Assembly (NCBI GenBank): GCA_009782785.1
Contig: WRIJ01000006.1
Span: forward strand, 1-64,000
Reading direction: 5' to 3'
Length of the DNA: 64,000 nt
Source of the DNA: Propionibacteriaceae bacterium
GTDB lineage: Bacteria > Actinomycetota > Actinomycetes > Propionibacteriales > Propionibacteriaceae
Part shown: positions 11,669-23,523 of the stretch, piece after piece
Layout: each line of letters starts with the position of its first letter
Numbering within the stretch: the first letter of the stretch is position 1
Translations under genes and position numbers: made by a program
Notes under the pieces: generated by a model
Database searches by the model: none
Told to the model about the DNA's origin: nothing
What the model saw: only the letters and a program-made list of their open reading frames with translations

Positions 11669-13358
11669 ACTGGTGATCAGGCAAGTGGGTGTCATCGAGG
11701 AAGCGACCTTCAATCCTGGGCCTGGACTCACAGTGGTCAGTGGTGAAACAGGTGCTGGGAAGACGATGCTGATCATGGGATTGGGGCTGGTTTTAGGTGA
11801 TCGAGCGGACTCGACGGTAGTGCGAAACAGGATCGGCATAGCCCAAGTGGTCGCTCGTTTTCAGGATCTCAGTGATGAGGTGATTGAGGTTGTCGACGAT
11901 GTGGGAGGATATCTCGACCACGGTGAACTCATCGTACAGCGTCAAGTATCCTCCACTGGGCGATCCCGTTCGTGGGTGGGAGGATCGAGTGTCAACCAGG
12001 GAATCGCTCAAGACATTGGTGCAGAACTTGTGACGATCCACGGCCAATCTGAGCAAATACGATTGTCGACTCCCGAGAGGCAACGTGAGGTTCTCGATCG
12101 TAGTGCTGGGCCGGCAATGGCTGCAACCTTGGAGAAATACAAGGATAAGTATTCCCAATTGCGTCTCCTCGAAACCCAACTAGCTGAACTCACCAGAGCA
12201 GCCCAGGAGTCTGCTAGAGAGATGGACATGCTCACTTTTGGGTTGGCAGAAATTGAGAAGGTTAATCTTCAACAAGGCGAAGATGACGCACTTCGCAGTG
12301 AGGCACTTCGGTTGCAAGATGCCGATGAATTGCGCGAATTAGCTTATCGCGCCATGGTTGATCTCAGCGGGGATGAGACCAGTGACCAATCTGGAATGAT
12401 CGCTGGAATATCATCCGCGATGAAGGCTCTCACGAAGGCAGCATCCAAGGACCCAAGGGTAGAAGCGCTGGTCACCCAGGCCCAAGAGCTGTCGACACTC
12501 ACCGGTGACCTTGCTTCATCGGTGGCCTCGTATGTGAGTGATCTGAATGCCGATCCGGTACGTCTGGAGTGGATCGGAACTCGACTTGCCGAGATCAAGT
12601 CTCTCACGAGGAAATACGGCCCAGATGCTAGCTCCGTCCTGGAATGGGCACACCAGGCGGAAGAAAAACTGGGGACCCTGCAGGATTCTGATCAGTTAAT
12701 CGCTGACCTGAGAGATAAGATCGCGGCCCGGAACGCCGAAGTGACCGAGCTCGCCTCACAACTCAGCGACCTACGGCGTCGAGCTGCTCAGCGTTTCGCT
12801 GATCAGATAAGCCAGGAGCTCGCCGCACTAGCGATGCCGCATGCCAGGGTTGAATTTCGGATCGCTACCCTGCCAGAGTTAGGTCCCCATGGTGGTGACT
12901 CCGTCACCATGGTGTTCACTGCCAACCCGGGAAGTGATCCCGCACCACTAGCCAAGGTCGCTTCTGGTGGCGAACTTTCCCGAGTGAGGCTCGCCATCGA
13001 AGTAGTGCTAGCCGATGATTCGTGCAAACAGACCTTTGTCTTCGACGAAGTTGATGCAGGAATTGGGGGAGCTGTTGGTCTGCAAGTCGGCCAGAGGCTT
13101 AAGAGATTGGCAGCCCAAGGCCAAGTGATTGTTGTCACCCATCTCGCCCAAGTTGCTGCCTTTGCTGACACCCACGCTGTGGTGTCCAAAACTGATGACG
13201 GTGAGGTCACTGCCTCGGGAATCGTCGAAGTGCAAGGAGAGGAACGTCTGCGTGAACTTGCCCGAATGATGGGTGGATTGGATGATAGTTCACATTCGAT
13301 TGCTCATGCTGGGGAACTCGTTGCCCAAGCCGAGGCAATGACTGTGCTTGACCAGTGA
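11658..13358 (+). CDS. recN: DNA repair protein RecN
   Basis: A 566-residue SMC-like ATPase acting early in double-strand-break repair. Walker A GETGAGKT lies at 29-36. A central coiled coil runs from about residue 160 to 380, interrupted at the tip. The C-terminal ATPase half has the signature SGGELSR and Walker B VFDEVDAGIGG. The start MLGELVIRQVG is the standard RecN N-terminus. It overlaps the end of nadK, so translation is coupled. Confidence 0.95.
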   Translation: MLGELVIRQVGVIEEATFNPGPGLTVVSGETGAGKTMLIMGLGLVLGDRADSTVVRNRIGIAQVVARFQDLSDEVIEVVDDVGGYLDHGELIVQRQVSSTGRSRSWVGGSSVNQGIAQDIGAELVTIHGQSEQIRLSTPERQREVLDRSAGPAMAATLEKYKDKYSQLRLLETQLAELTRAAQESAREMDMLTFGLAEIEKVNLQQGEDDALRSEALRLQDADELRELAYRAMVDLSGDETSDQSGMIAGISSAMKALTKAASKDPRVEALVTQAQELSTLTGDLASSVASYVSDLNADPVRLEWIGTRLAEIKSLTRKYGPDASSVLEWAHQAEEKLGTLQDSDQLIADLRDKIAARNAEVTELASQLSDLRRRAAQRFADQISQELAALAMPHARVEFRIATLPELGPHGGDSVTMVFTANPGSDPAPLAKVASGGELSRVRLAIEVVLADDSCKQTFVFDEVDAGIGGAVGLQVGQRLKRLAAQGQVIVVTHLAQVAAFADTHAVVSKTDDGEVTASGIVEVQGEERLRELARMMGGLDDSSHSIAHAGELVAQAEAMTVLDQ

Positions 13359-13480
13359 CTGACTCCAGCGACACTCACCTGGGATCTATCCAAGAGTGGG
13401 GCCCGGTTTTCTTCGGAGATTATTCACTAAATCCTTGTCTCACGTGTGCGTGGCGCAACTCGGGGACGAGGATTCTTCGA

Positions 13481-13486
13481 TAGGCT
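13481..13486 (+). promoter_or_regulatory. Probable -10 element of pyrG
   Basis: TAGGCT eight bases before the GTG start at 13495, with no SD between them. No convincing -35 is visible. The remaining recN-pyrG gap (13359-13480) shows nothing else. Confidence 0.42.
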
Positions 13487-13488
13487 GA

Positions 13489-15752
<2,264 letters not shown>

Positions 15753-15760
15753 GGGAACCT

Positions 15761-16723
15761 ATGGAGACCCCCACGTCACTTGAGCGTGATATGACCTCCT
15801 TCCTGGATCATCTCAAATCGGAAAGAGGGCTTTCGGCGAACACTGTGGCAGCATACACCAGGGATCTGAAACGTTATGCGGCCTATCTCAGTGATCGTGG
15901 GATCACCACTGCTTGGGATATCGATTCGCCTGCCGTGGCAGGTTTTCCGGTGTATTTGTCCACGCAGGGCTTGTCGGCGTCGTCTGTGGGACGAATGACC
16001 GTGGCCGTACGAGGTTTGCATCGCTTCTGGGCTGATGAACTCACCACACCAACCAATCCTGCTGCCGAGATTACTCCACCAACACCAGGGCGCCGCCTTC
16101 CCAAAGCTCTCAGTGTTGAGGACATCGAAAAACTCATTGCGGCCTGTGGGGGTGACCAGCCCCAGGTTACTTCTGGGCAATTGTGTGACCGGGCGCTGGT
16201 GGAACTTCTCTATGGAACCGGTGCTCGAATCTCAGAGGTTCTTGCCCTCGATGTGGATGATGCCACTCGCATGCTTGCCGACCAGAGCCTCGGATTGCGT
16301 TATCTCGGTAAAGGGAACAAGGAGAGGATCATCCCTGTCGGCAGTTTTGCTCGTCAGGCACTCGATGCGTACCTTGTTCGGGGCCGCCCTGACCTGGCTC
16401 GTCAAGCTACCCGCGCAACCCCGGCGTTATTCCTCAATTCGCGTGGAGCCCGCCTCAGCCGTACTTTAGCGTATAACCGCCTTGCTGCTCTGGGAGAAAA
16501 AGCACAGATCACCTCAGAAGTGTCTCCGCATACTTTGCGACATTCCTATGCCACCCATCTCATCGATGGGGGAGCAGATGTGCGAGTCGTTCAAGAGCTT
16601 TTGGGTCATTCCTCAGTGGCCACAACCCAGATCTATACCTTGATCACAGTTGATCACTTGAGGGAGGTCTACCGTACCTCCCATCCGCGAGCACTGGCTC
16701 AGAGAAGTCGATATCCCACGTGA
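15761..16723 (+). CDS. xerD: Tyrosine recombinase XerD
   Basis: A 320-residue site-specific recombinase for resolving chromosome dimers at dif with XerC and FtsK. The N-terminal SAM-like core-binding domain (FLDHLKSERGLSANTVAAYT) precedes the catalytic domain: Arg in YGTGARISEVL, Lys in GKGNKER, HTLRHSYATH, GHSSVATTQ and the nucleophile Tyr at about 292 in TQIYT. ATG 15761 has GAGGGA just upstream; a TTG at 15749 is less likely. In many actinobacteria parA-scpA-scpB follow; here a repeat cluster follows instead. Confidence 0.93.
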   Translation: METPTSLERDMTSFLDHLKSERGLSANTVAAYTRDLKRYAAYLSDRGITTAWDIDSPAVAGFPVYLSTQGLSASSVGRMTVAVRGLHRFWADELTTPTNPAAEITPPTPGRRLPKALSVEDIEKLIAACGGDQPQVTSGQLCDRALVELLYGTGARISEVLALDVDDATRMLADQSLGLRYLGKGNKERIIPVGSFARQALDAYLVRGRPDLARQATRATPALFLNSRGARLSRTLAYNRLAALGEKAQITSEVSPHTLRHSYATHLIDGGADVRVVQELLGHSSVATTQIYTLITVDHLREVYRTSHPRALAQRSRYPT

Positions 16724-16842
16724 GTGAACCCGGGGAGCCCAGGTTCTGATCGCAACTGGTGGTTTCAAGTGGTCATTTCATCATGAACGGCTTGTGGGTC
16801 TCATCATGGCTGTTTAAAGATTTCTGCGGTTTTCCTCGCCCA

Positions 16843-17097
16843 GTCATTCTGCGGAGGGTGCCAGTCCGACTCGCAGTGCTCTGCAGAATGACGGGGTGGG
16901 TGTCACCCTGTGGAGCACTGCGAGTCGCCCTAGCGGGCTCCGCAGCGCAGGCTCCGCGACTCGCAGGGTCCAGATATCACACTGACCATGATGGTGACCG
17001 TCGGTGATGTGTGATCACCCACTGACTCACTTTCGTGGCTGGTCGCTAGTCTGGATTCCTGCCAAGTCGCCCTGGCGCCCTCCGCGGAACGACAGTC
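16843..17097. repeat. Cluster of REP-like palindromic repeats
   Basis: At least three units. 16843-16892 begins GTCATTCTGC and ends GCAGAATGAC, a perfect 10-bp inverted repeat. 16902-16974 runs from GTCACCCTGTGG to CGACTCGCAGGGTCCAGA. 17049-17097 is a unit on the opposite strand (CTGGATTCC ... CCGCGGAACGAC). The units share a core GCGGAGNGC...GCGACTCGCAG and alternate in orientation. They fill much of the xerD-secA gap (16724-17274); the remainder has no recognisable gene. Confidence 0.75.
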
Positions 17098-17221
17098 ATG
17101 GGCGCTCTCATAACCGAAACAACACAAAAGTTACGTCCCTTTGTGCTGTTTGGTGGAGGCCTTATTGTGCGGTGAACTGCCTGTCAGGTGAGTGAAGTGG
17201 TTCCTCAGCCCTGCTGCAAAG

Positions 17222-17227
17222 TAGAAT
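17222..17227 (+). promoter_or_regulatory. Predicted -10 element of secA
   Basis: TAGAAT, close to consensus. A GTG in the secA frame lies 8 bases downstream (17236), so a leaderless start adding 13 residues to SecA is possible. The homology start is ATG 17275, whose nearest SD (GGGGAGG, 17254-17260) is rather far away. Confidence 0.5.
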
Positions 17228-17274
17228 GAGAAACTGTGACCTCGCTAACGAGCGGGGAGGAAGACCGAGCAGCA

Positions 17275-20004
17275 ATGAACCTTTTGGACAAGATCCTCCA
17301 TGTTGGTGAGGGAAAACTCGTCAAACAACTCGAAGTCGTCGCCGATCAGGTGTCCATGATTGAAAAAGACTTCCTCGAGATGACCGACGAGGAGCTGAAA
17401 TCGCAAACAGCGAATTTCAAAGAGCGTCACAACAATGGGGAATCCCTCGATTCATTGATGCCAGAGGCTTTCGCTACCGTCCGTGAAGCATCTCGCCGCG
17501 TCCTCGGTAAGCGCCACTTTGATGAGCAGATCATGGGTGGAGCTGCCCTGCATCAAGGCACAATTGCTGAGATGAAAACTGGTGAAGGAAAGACACTGGT
17601 TGCTGTTCTTCCGTCGTACCTCAATGCTATTGGTGGCAAGGGTGTCCATGTGGTCACCGTCAACGACTACTTGGCCAAGTTTCAATCTGAACAAATGGGT
17701 CGAATCCATCATTTCTTAGGTATGGAAACCGCCGTTATTATTGCCCAGATGACTCCCGATGAGCGTCGCGCCGCCTATGGTGCAGACATCACCTATGGAA
17801 CCAACAACGAATTCGGCTTTGACTATCTTCGTGACAACATGTCACTCTCGCTCGAAGGGTGTGTCCAGCGAGGTCATCATTACGCTATCGTAGATGAAGT
17901 TGACTCGATCCTTGTCGATGAGGCCCGTACTCCTTTGATCATTTCTGGGCCTTCAGACGAAAACAACCAGTGGTACCCAGAATTTGCTCGCATTGCTGAG
18001 GTTCTCAAACGCGACTCTCATTACGAAGTGGATGAGAAAAAGCGTACGATCTCTGTCCTGGAGGATGGGATCACTGTGGTCGAGCAGCGTTTGGGTATCG
18101 AAAATCTCTATGAATCAGCCAATACGCCATTGATCTCGTTCATGAACAATGCCATCAAAGCGAAAGAACTCTTCCTGCGTGACAAGGACTATGTCGTGAC
18201 CGATGGGGAAGTGCTCATTGTTGACGAGTTCACCGGGCGCACCCTGGAAGGTCGTCGCTATTCTGAAGGTCTCCATCAGGCCTTGGAAGCCAAGGAGAAG
18301 GTTGAGATCAAGGCAGAGTTCCAAACCTTGGCAACGATCACCTTGCAGAACTATTTCCGCATGTACGACAAACTCGCTGGAATGACAGGGACAGCGAAGA
18401 CAGAAGAATCAGAATTCCAGAAGATTTATGGCCTGAGGGTTCTCCCGATTCGTACCCACTTGCCTATGGTCCGCGAAGACAAAAAGGACTTTATTTATCG
18501 CACCGAGGATGCAAAATTCGATGCAATTGTCCGCGATGTTGTGGAGCGAAGCGACAAGGGCCAACCTGTCCTCATCGGTACCGCATCCGTGGCAAAGTCT
18601 GAGGAACTTGCTAAGAGGCTCAAGGTTGCCGGTGTGCCCCACCAGGTGCTCAACGCGAAGCAACATGCTCGAGAAGCAGCCATCATTGCCCTGGCAGGTC
18701 GCCGTGGTGCAGTCACTGTGGCCACCAACATGGCAGGCCGTGGAACCGACATCATCTTGGGTGGTAACCCTGAATTCCTCGCTGATGCACTCTTGCGTGA
18801 GCGCGGGCTTGATCCGGTTGAAACTCCTGACGACTATGAAGCCCAGTGGCCCAAAGCTGTGGAAGAAATCACTGCACAGGTGGAAGCCGAACATGAGGAA
18901 GTGGTCAAAGCCGGAGGCCTCTACGTGGTTGGTTCTGAGCGCCACGAAGCTAGGCGCATCGACAATCAGCTTCGTGGTCGATCAGGGCGTCAAGGTGATC
19001 CGGGTGAATCTCGGTTCTATCTCTCTCTACAAGATGATCTCATGCGCTTGTTTAAAGGTGACGCCATGGACTGGTTTATGAGAGCGCTCAAGGTTCCCGA
19101 TGACGTGCCTATAGAAGACAAGAGAATCACCAAGATGATCCAGAATGCTCAAGAGCAAGTTGAAGCTCAGCATTTTGATTCCCGAAAGAATGTTCTCAAA
19201 TATGACGATGTGATGAACCGTCAACGTCACGTGGTCTACCAGGATCGCCGCCGCGTCCTCGAAGGGGCAGACATCGAGGATCAATTGCGCAGGACAGTCA
19301 ATGAGGTAGTGACACAGTACGTTCAAGGTGCGACCGAAGGGTTTGAGGAGGACTGGGATCTTCCAGCCTTGTGGAAGCAGATGACCACTTTGTATCCAGT
19401 ACGGCTAACCTTGGAGTCTTTCGATACTGATGATGATCTCACCCAGGAATCCCTCGTGGAGGCTTTCACCAAGGACGCTCAAAAAGCATACGATGCTCGC
19501 GAAGCTGAACTGGGAGAAGAGAACATGCGCCGCATCGAGCGCCAGGTACTCTTGAGTGTCTTGGACCGAAAATGGCGTGAACACCTCTATGAAATGGACT
19601 ACCTTCGTGAAGGTATCGGGCTGCGATCCATGGCTCAGCGCGATCCTTTGATCGAATATCAACGCGAAGGTGCGGGGATGTTCCTCGAGATGATGGATTC
19701 AGTCATGGAAGAAGTAGTGTCCTTCCTGTTCCACATCGAAGTCAAGCAGGCCCCAGCTGCACCCAAGGTTGAGCAAGTCATGTCTCGCAAGGACGTACGC
19801 AAAGCAGCTCGTCAGGCTCTCGCAGCAGAAGAAGCAGCTGCGCGATCCGAGATTCACATCACAGCTGACGGAATACTGGCACCCACCGTGCAACGCAGTC
19901 AGGTCGTGAAGAAAGCTGCCAAGTCTGTGCAGAGTGCAACGACCTCAACCTTGCGAGAGTCACGTCCAGGAGCATCAGGGCGCCGGAATAAGAAGAAGAG
20001 ATAG
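17275..20004 (+). CDS. secA: Preprotein translocase ATPase SecA
   Basis: A 909-residue motor driving Sec-dependent export through SecYEG. It starts [14 protein letters not shown], has Walker [10 protein letters not shown] (near residue 100), [16 protein letters not shown] (DEAD-like motif), [16 protein letters not shown] and [10 protein letters not shown] in the second motor domain, and a helical wing region. The C-terminal linker is Ala/Lys-rich, ends RRNKKKR, and lacks the CxCxSGx8CH zinc tail seen in many SecA proteins. The length fits actinobacterial SecA1. Whether a second secA exists lies outside this window. Confidence 0.96.
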   Translation: MNLLDKILHVGEGKLVKQLEVVADQVSMIEKDFLEMTDEELKSQTANFKERHNNGESLDSLMPEAFATVREASRRVLGKRHFDEQIMGGAALHQGTIAEMKTGEGKTLVAVLPSYLNAIGGKGVHVVTVNDYLAKFQSEQMGRIHHFLGMETAVIIAQMTPDERRAAYGADITYGTNNEFGFDYLRDNMSLSLEGCVQRGHHYAIVDEVDSILVDEARTPLIISGPSDENNQWYPEFARIAEVLKRDSHYEVDEKKRTISVLEDGITVVEQRLGIENLYESANTPLISFMNNAIKAKELFLRDKDYVVTDGEVLIVDEFTGRTLEGRRYSEGLHQALEAKEKVEIKAEFQTLATITLQNYFRMYDKLAGMTGTAKTEESEFQKIYGLRVLPIRTHLPMVREDKKDFIYRTEDAKFDAIVRDVVERSDKGQPVLIGTASVAKSEELAKRLKVAGVPHQVLNAKQHAREAAIIALAGRRGAVTVATNMAGRGTDIILGGNPEFLADALLRERGLDPVETPDDYEAQWPKAVEEITAQVEAEHEEVVKAGGLYVVGSERHEARRIDNQLRGRSGRQGDPGESRFYLSLQDDLMRLFKGDAMDWFMRALKVPDDVPIEDKRITKMIQNAQEQVEAQHFDSRKNVLKYDDVMNRQRHVVYQDRRRVLEGADIEDQLRRTVNEVVTQYVQGATEGFEEDWDLPALWKQMTTLYPVRLTLESFDTDDDLTQESLVEAFTKDAQKAYDAREAELGEENMRRIERQVLLSVLDRKWREHLYEMDYLREGIGLRSMAQRDPLIEYQREGAGMFLEMMDSVMEEVVSFLFHIEVKQAPAAPKVEQVMSRKDVRKAARQALAAEEAAARSEIHITADGILAPTVQRSQVVKKAAKSVQSATTSTLRESRPGASGRRNKKKR

Positions 20005-20024
20005 GCTCTGCGGCTATCAAGGGA

Positions 20025-20627
20025 TTAACCCAATTCTAGATCTGTGCAGATCCATCGATTCTTGTGGAGGATCAAGCGGAAAGCAGCTGCTTGGTCGTGG
20101 GCGCGTGACGTCAAACGCATAGCTATTTCAGCAACATGTGGGTTTGGAGTTTGGACTCGAATGGATCCCAATCCCACCTGCGATACTTGCTGTGATCGGC
20201 ATCTGTTTGCCAGGACGCCATAGGACCTGCAAGCAAAATGTCCTTTCAGCATAGTTATACGTCGGCGCCCATTGATGGTTTCCAGGATCAAATGGGCAAA
20301 TTGGGTGGAAATGGCTTGTATTCCGCGAGGAGTGTGGGGACCTGAGTTCCCTTCACCTTCTCGTGAAAGCTGAAGGGCTGTTTGTCTACTTGGATCACTC
20401 CAGGGTAGTGGTGGCTGGATCTCCCAGGTGCCTGTGGTGTCGATTCTTTGACGACTCACCACCCCTCCAGACGTACCAACATTGGGATCAGTCGACAAGT
20501 GTTGGGTCCAGGTCCATGAGTGTTGCTGGGGTGGTATCGGCAGTGGACGCAGGTGGGCACCTGGGATGGCATGGACTAATTCCTGTGGCATAGAACCACT
20601 ATCACCGCTGTCCTCCTGTGTCGGCAA
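20025..20627 (-). CDS. Rv3235-family protein
   Basis: A 200-residue protein of unknown function. The N-terminal half is low-complexity; residues about 100-200 resemble the Rv3235-like domain: FAHLILETINGRRRITMLKG, then SIRVQTPNPHVAEIAMRLTS and a closing RWICTDLELG. Such proteins sit near secA in several actinobacteria, which matches the position here. The TTG start at 20627 is weak; ATG 20591 would remove 12 residues. It lies 33 bases after the DUF2505 gene in the same direction, so probably one transcript. Confidence 0.68.
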   Translation of the reverse strand: MPTQEDSGDSGSMPQELVHAIPGAHLRPLPIPPQQHSWTWTQHLSTDPNVGTSGGVVSRQRIDTTGTWEIQPPLPWSDPSRQTALQLSREGEGNSGPHTPRGIQAISTQFAHLILETINGRRRITMLKGHFACRSYGVLANRCRSQQVSQVGLGSIRVQTPNPHVAEIAMRLTSRAHDQAAAFRLILHKNRWICTDLELG

Positions 20628-20660
20628 GAGGGAAGTGGTGAATCTGTGGATAACTAGGAC

Positions 20661-21140
20661 CTATTCACTTGGGTTGTCTTTCAACCATGTGTTGCCCACC
20701 TTTTCGGCTGCATGGATGATGTCTGTGAGGTGGGTGCGAGCTAGCTTCTCTACCTGTTTGCCGACCAGCGGAATTCGTACAGAGAAATCCGCGTCGTACA
20801 CCAGTGTTGACCCTTGTGGTGTAGGGCTTAAAGATATCACACCCTGGGCACCGCCAGGAACCCCTTTGACACCGAGATCGAGTGTGCCAGTATGGGTGTC
20901 GCCATCGGTGGCCTTCCAGGTGAGCGTTTCAGCAATAGTCATCGTCTTTCCGAGGAATCGTTTAGCTTGATCGGGGGAGGCGACAACAAATTCAGTTCGT
21001 AGACCTTGGTCGCTTTGAGTTGACTGGACACTGTCTGCATGGATCTCTTCGGCTATATAGGCAGAAAAGTCTGGATTGATCAGCATATTTCGTACGCGAT
21101 CAGGTGTGGCCTCAAAGGCCAGAGTCGAGGTAATTTTCAT
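20661..21140 (-). CDS. DUF2505 / SRPBCC-like protein
   Basis: A 159-residue protein resembling the DUF2505 family with a START/SRPBCC-type lipid-pocket fold: MKITSTLAFEATPDRVRNML at the start, a beta-rich middle, and a long C-terminal helix (VEKLARTHLTDIIHAAEK). These folds bind hydrophobic ligands; the ligand is unknown. ATG 21140 lies 7 bases after the -10 TACCAT on this strand, implying a leaderless mRNA divergent from the hydrolase operon. Confidence 0.85.
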   Translation of the reverse strand: MKITSTLAFEATPDRVRNMLINPDFSAYIAEEIHADSVQSTQSDQGLRTEFVVASPDQAKRFLGKTMTIAETLTWKATDGDTHTGTLDLGVKGVPGGAQGVISLSPTPQGSTLVYDADFSVRIPLVGKQVEKLARTHLTDIIHAAEKVGNTWLKDNPSE

Positions 21141-21147
21141 ACCCCCT

Positions 21148-21157
21148 ATGGTAGGCT
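21148..21157. promoter_or_regulatory. Back-to-back divergent -10 elements
   Basis: ATGGTAGGCT contains TACCAT on the - strand (21153-21148, seven bases before ATG 21140) and TAGGCT on the + strand (21152-21157, serving the hydrolase operon, whose SD AGGAGG lies at 21171-21176). The hexamers share TA, the same arrangement as at 9173-9182. Confidence 0.58.
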
Positions 21158-21184
21158 ACCGGCGTTCATTCAGGAGGCTTTGTC

Positions 21185-21964
21185 TTGACAATAATTGTGG
21201 ACGGTATCGATGTCCATTATGAGGTACGCGGAAGTGGTCCTTATCTTTTTCTTCTACATGGATGGGGTGCACATCTTGGGCTCTTCGATCACCTTGCTGA
21301 GGTTCTGAGCACACACTTCCTCGTGGTCAGCGTCGATTTTCCTGGATGTGGACAAACCCAAGAACCTGCTCAATCGTGGGGGATGGATGAATATCTGAGG
21401 TTCACCGAGTCTTTTATTGCCTCGTTTTCACCACAGGAGATCATTCTTCTCGGGCACTCTCATGGTGGACGGGTCGCCATCGGTTTAGCTGCACGAGATG
21501 ATCTTCCTTTCACCATGTCAAAGCTCATTCTTGTTGATTCGGCAGGGATCATCCCCCATCGATCCTGGAAGTATCATCTGCGCGTACGTACCTACAAAAT
21601 GGGAAAAGCCCTGTTAGGTCTCAAACCTGTCAAAGCGATGTTTCCAGGGGCCCTGGATGCTTTCCAAGGCAAACTTGGCTCCACTGACTATTCCGCAGCT
21701 TCACCTGTGATGAGAGAGTCATTAGTGAAAGTGGTCAACACCGATATGGAACCACTCCTACCACAGATTAAGGCTGAGACTCTGCTTATCTGGGGTGAGA
21801 ACGACCAAGATACTCCTGTCGATAATGGGCGTGTCATGGAAAAGGCCATCCCGGGATCAGGATTGGTTGTGTTGCCAGGAGCTGGGCACTATAGCTTCAT
21901 AGATAACCAGTATGGCTTTACGAAAGTCATGGAGTCCTTTCTCAACATTGATAGGGGGCAATGA
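21185..21964 (+). CDS. Alpha/beta hydrolase
   Basis: A 259-residue alpha/beta hydrolase without a signal peptide. The oxyanion motif LLHGWGAH lies near residue 22, the nucleophile Ser in GHSHGG (about 97), Asp in WGENDQDTP and His in GAGHYSF. The TTG start at 21185 is supported by AGGAGG eight bases upstream. Its stop overlaps the MurF-like start (ATGATG), so it is first in a hydrolase - MurF-like - ddl cassette. The substrate is unknown; a role in hydrolysing a D-amino-acid ester or peptide is only a guess from the neighbours. Confidence 0.88.
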   Translation: MTIIVDGIDVHYEVRGSGPYLFLLHGWGAHLGLFDHLAEVLSTHFLVVSVDFPGCGQTQEPAQSWGMDEYLRFTESFIASFSPQEIILLGHSHGGRVAIGLAARDDLPFTMSKLILVDSAGIIPHRSWKYHLRVRTYKMGKALLGLKPVKAMFPGALDAFQGKLGSTDYSAASPVMRESLVKVVNTDMEPLLPQIKAETLLIWGENDQDTPVDNGRVMEKAIPGSGLVVLPGAGHYSFIDNQYGFTKVMESFLNIDRGQ

Positions 21965-23502
21965 TGTGGTTGATCGTGATGGCTGGGGTGGGAAGTCTCG
22001 TAACCACAGGGTTTGTTGCTGTCCACCATATGCACATGTTCCAATTGGGTTCCTACCAGTGGCGTGAACAATTCACCTGGTTGGGTGCTCACCTCAGTTC
22101 GTGGATCCTTCAAGTGATGGCTCTTGCGGCTGCACTCTTAGCCCTGGTCGCACCCATAGCTGGGGTTATTATCTTCCTCATTGTTTGTGCGCTTGTGGTT
22201 GTTGTGGCCCGTCCACGGCGAGACACCAAGAAACCACTGGTGTTCACCTCTCGGGTGAATCGCATGTTCATCACTATCGCCCTGTTCGCTATCGCAACAT
22301 TCGTCGTGGCATTGGTCGTTCCATTACCCTGGGCAATTCTGGTGGTCGCTCTCCCTGCGATCGTGAGTCCTCTTGTAGTGATCTGTGTCAACTGGATCAA
22401 TGCACCAGTGGAGTTTGGCGTACGACAGCACTATCTTCGTGATGCGAAACGTATCCTGAGCGCACACACAAATCTCATCATTATCGGAATCACGGGATCC
22501 TATGGAAAAACCTCGGTGAAGTATTACTTGGCCACCCTACTCAAAGCCCATTTCAATGTGTTGATGACTCCCGAGTCGTACAACACCCCCATGGGAATCA
22601 CCAAGACTATTCGCAGTGACCTTCGAGCAACCCACGAGGTTTTTGTCTGTGAAATGGGGGCGCGCCGCCAAGGAGAAATCAAGGAAGATTGCGATCTGGT
22701 TCAACCCACGATGGGGATCATTACCGCTATTGGGGAACAGCATCTGGAAACCTTTGGGTCCCCAGAGGTGATCATGGCTACCAAGTGGGAGCTGGCTGAT
22801 AGTGTCGCCGGTAAGGGAATGCTCTATCTCAACGGGGATGATGCCAAACTCCGGGAGAAGGAAAGTGATCAAGAAAGATGGTTCTATGGGCTGGAATCCA
22901 CCAATGGAACCTATGCCCATGACGTACAGGTATCTTTGACTGGGACAAGTTTTTCACTGACCCATCGAGGCCAAGAATACACAGGTTTTCGTACCACCCT
23001 GATCGGGGAACACACGATACAAAACCTTGCCGGGGCTATGGCTGTTGCCCTCGATTTGGGGGTGAGCCTTCCTGAGCTACGAGCAAGCATGAGAAAACTT
23101 CAACCCGCACCGCATCGTCTCGCCATGTCTCGCCAAGGACCTCTCACCATCATCGATGATGCCTATAATTCCAATCCTGCAGGCGCCAAAGCGGCTCTTG
23201 ATACCTTAGCGATGTTTCCAGCGGCGAAGATCCTCATTACTCCAGGCATGGTGGAACTGGGAAGTCGCCAAGAAGCATTGAACGAAGAATTCGGGGTACA
23301 GGCGGCTATCTGCGATCATGTCTTCTTGGTTGGGGCGAAACAAACTAAACCCATCGCGAACGGCTTACTGTCCACAGGATATGACCCGTCCAAACTAACG
23401 ATTGTTGAAGATGTCCGTGAAGCGCTCGCCCAAGCTCAAGGGTTAACAGTCTCAGGCGACAAGGTCATCTTGTTAGAAAATGATCTGCCAGACAACTACT
23501 GA
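21961..23502 (+). CDS. MurF-like Mur ligase with N-terminal membrane domain
   Basis: A 513-residue Mur-ligase-family enzyme. Residues 1 to about 150 contain four or five hydrophobic segments (for example LVAPIAGVIIFLIVCALVVV and PWAILVVALPAIVSPLVVIC). The ligase core starts near 165 with P-loop GITGSYGKTS (about 178-187) and TPESYNTPMGITK, the MurF-type substrate loop. The C-terminal domain has IDDAYNSNPAGAKAAL. Canonical MurF adds D-Ala-D-Ala to UDP-MurNAc-tripeptide and is soluble; the membrane domain is what sets this apart. Co-translated with the upstream hydrolase and followed by ddl, 21 bases on. Probably a membrane-bound MurF paralogue; the exact substrate is unknown. Confidence 0.85.
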   Translation: MMWLIVMAGVGSLVTTGFVAVHHMHMFQLGSYQWREQFTWLGAHLSSWILQVMALAAALLALVAPIAGVIIFLIVCALVVVVARPRRDTKKPLVFTSRVNRMFITIALFAIATFVVALVVPLPWAILVVALPAIVSPLVVICVNWINAPVEFGVRQHYLRDAKRILSAHTNLIIIGITGSYGKTSVKYYLATLLKAHFNVLMTPESYNTPMGITKTIRSDLRATHEVFVCEMGARRQGEIKEDCDLVQPTMGIITAIGEQHLETFGSPEVIMATKWELADSVAGKGMLYLNGDDAKLREKESDQERWFYGLESTNGTYAHDVQVSLTGTSFSLTHRGQEYTGFRTTLIGEHTIQNLAGAMAVALDLGVSLPELRASMRKLQPAPHRLAMSRQGPLTIIDDAYNSNPAGAKAALDTLAMFPAAKILITPGMVELGSRQEALNEEFGVQAAICDHVFLVGAKQTKPIANGLLSTGYDPSKLTIVEDVREALAQAQGLTVSGDKVILLENDLPDNY

Positions 23503-23510
23503 GTCTGGTC

Positions 23511-23516
23511 TAGACT
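23511..23516 (+). promoter_or_regulatory. Leaderless -10 element of ddl
   Basis: TAGACT, seven bases before GTG 23524, and no SD. It lets ddl be transcribed independently of the two genes upstream. Confidence 0.52.
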
Positions 23517-23523
23517 TAGCCGA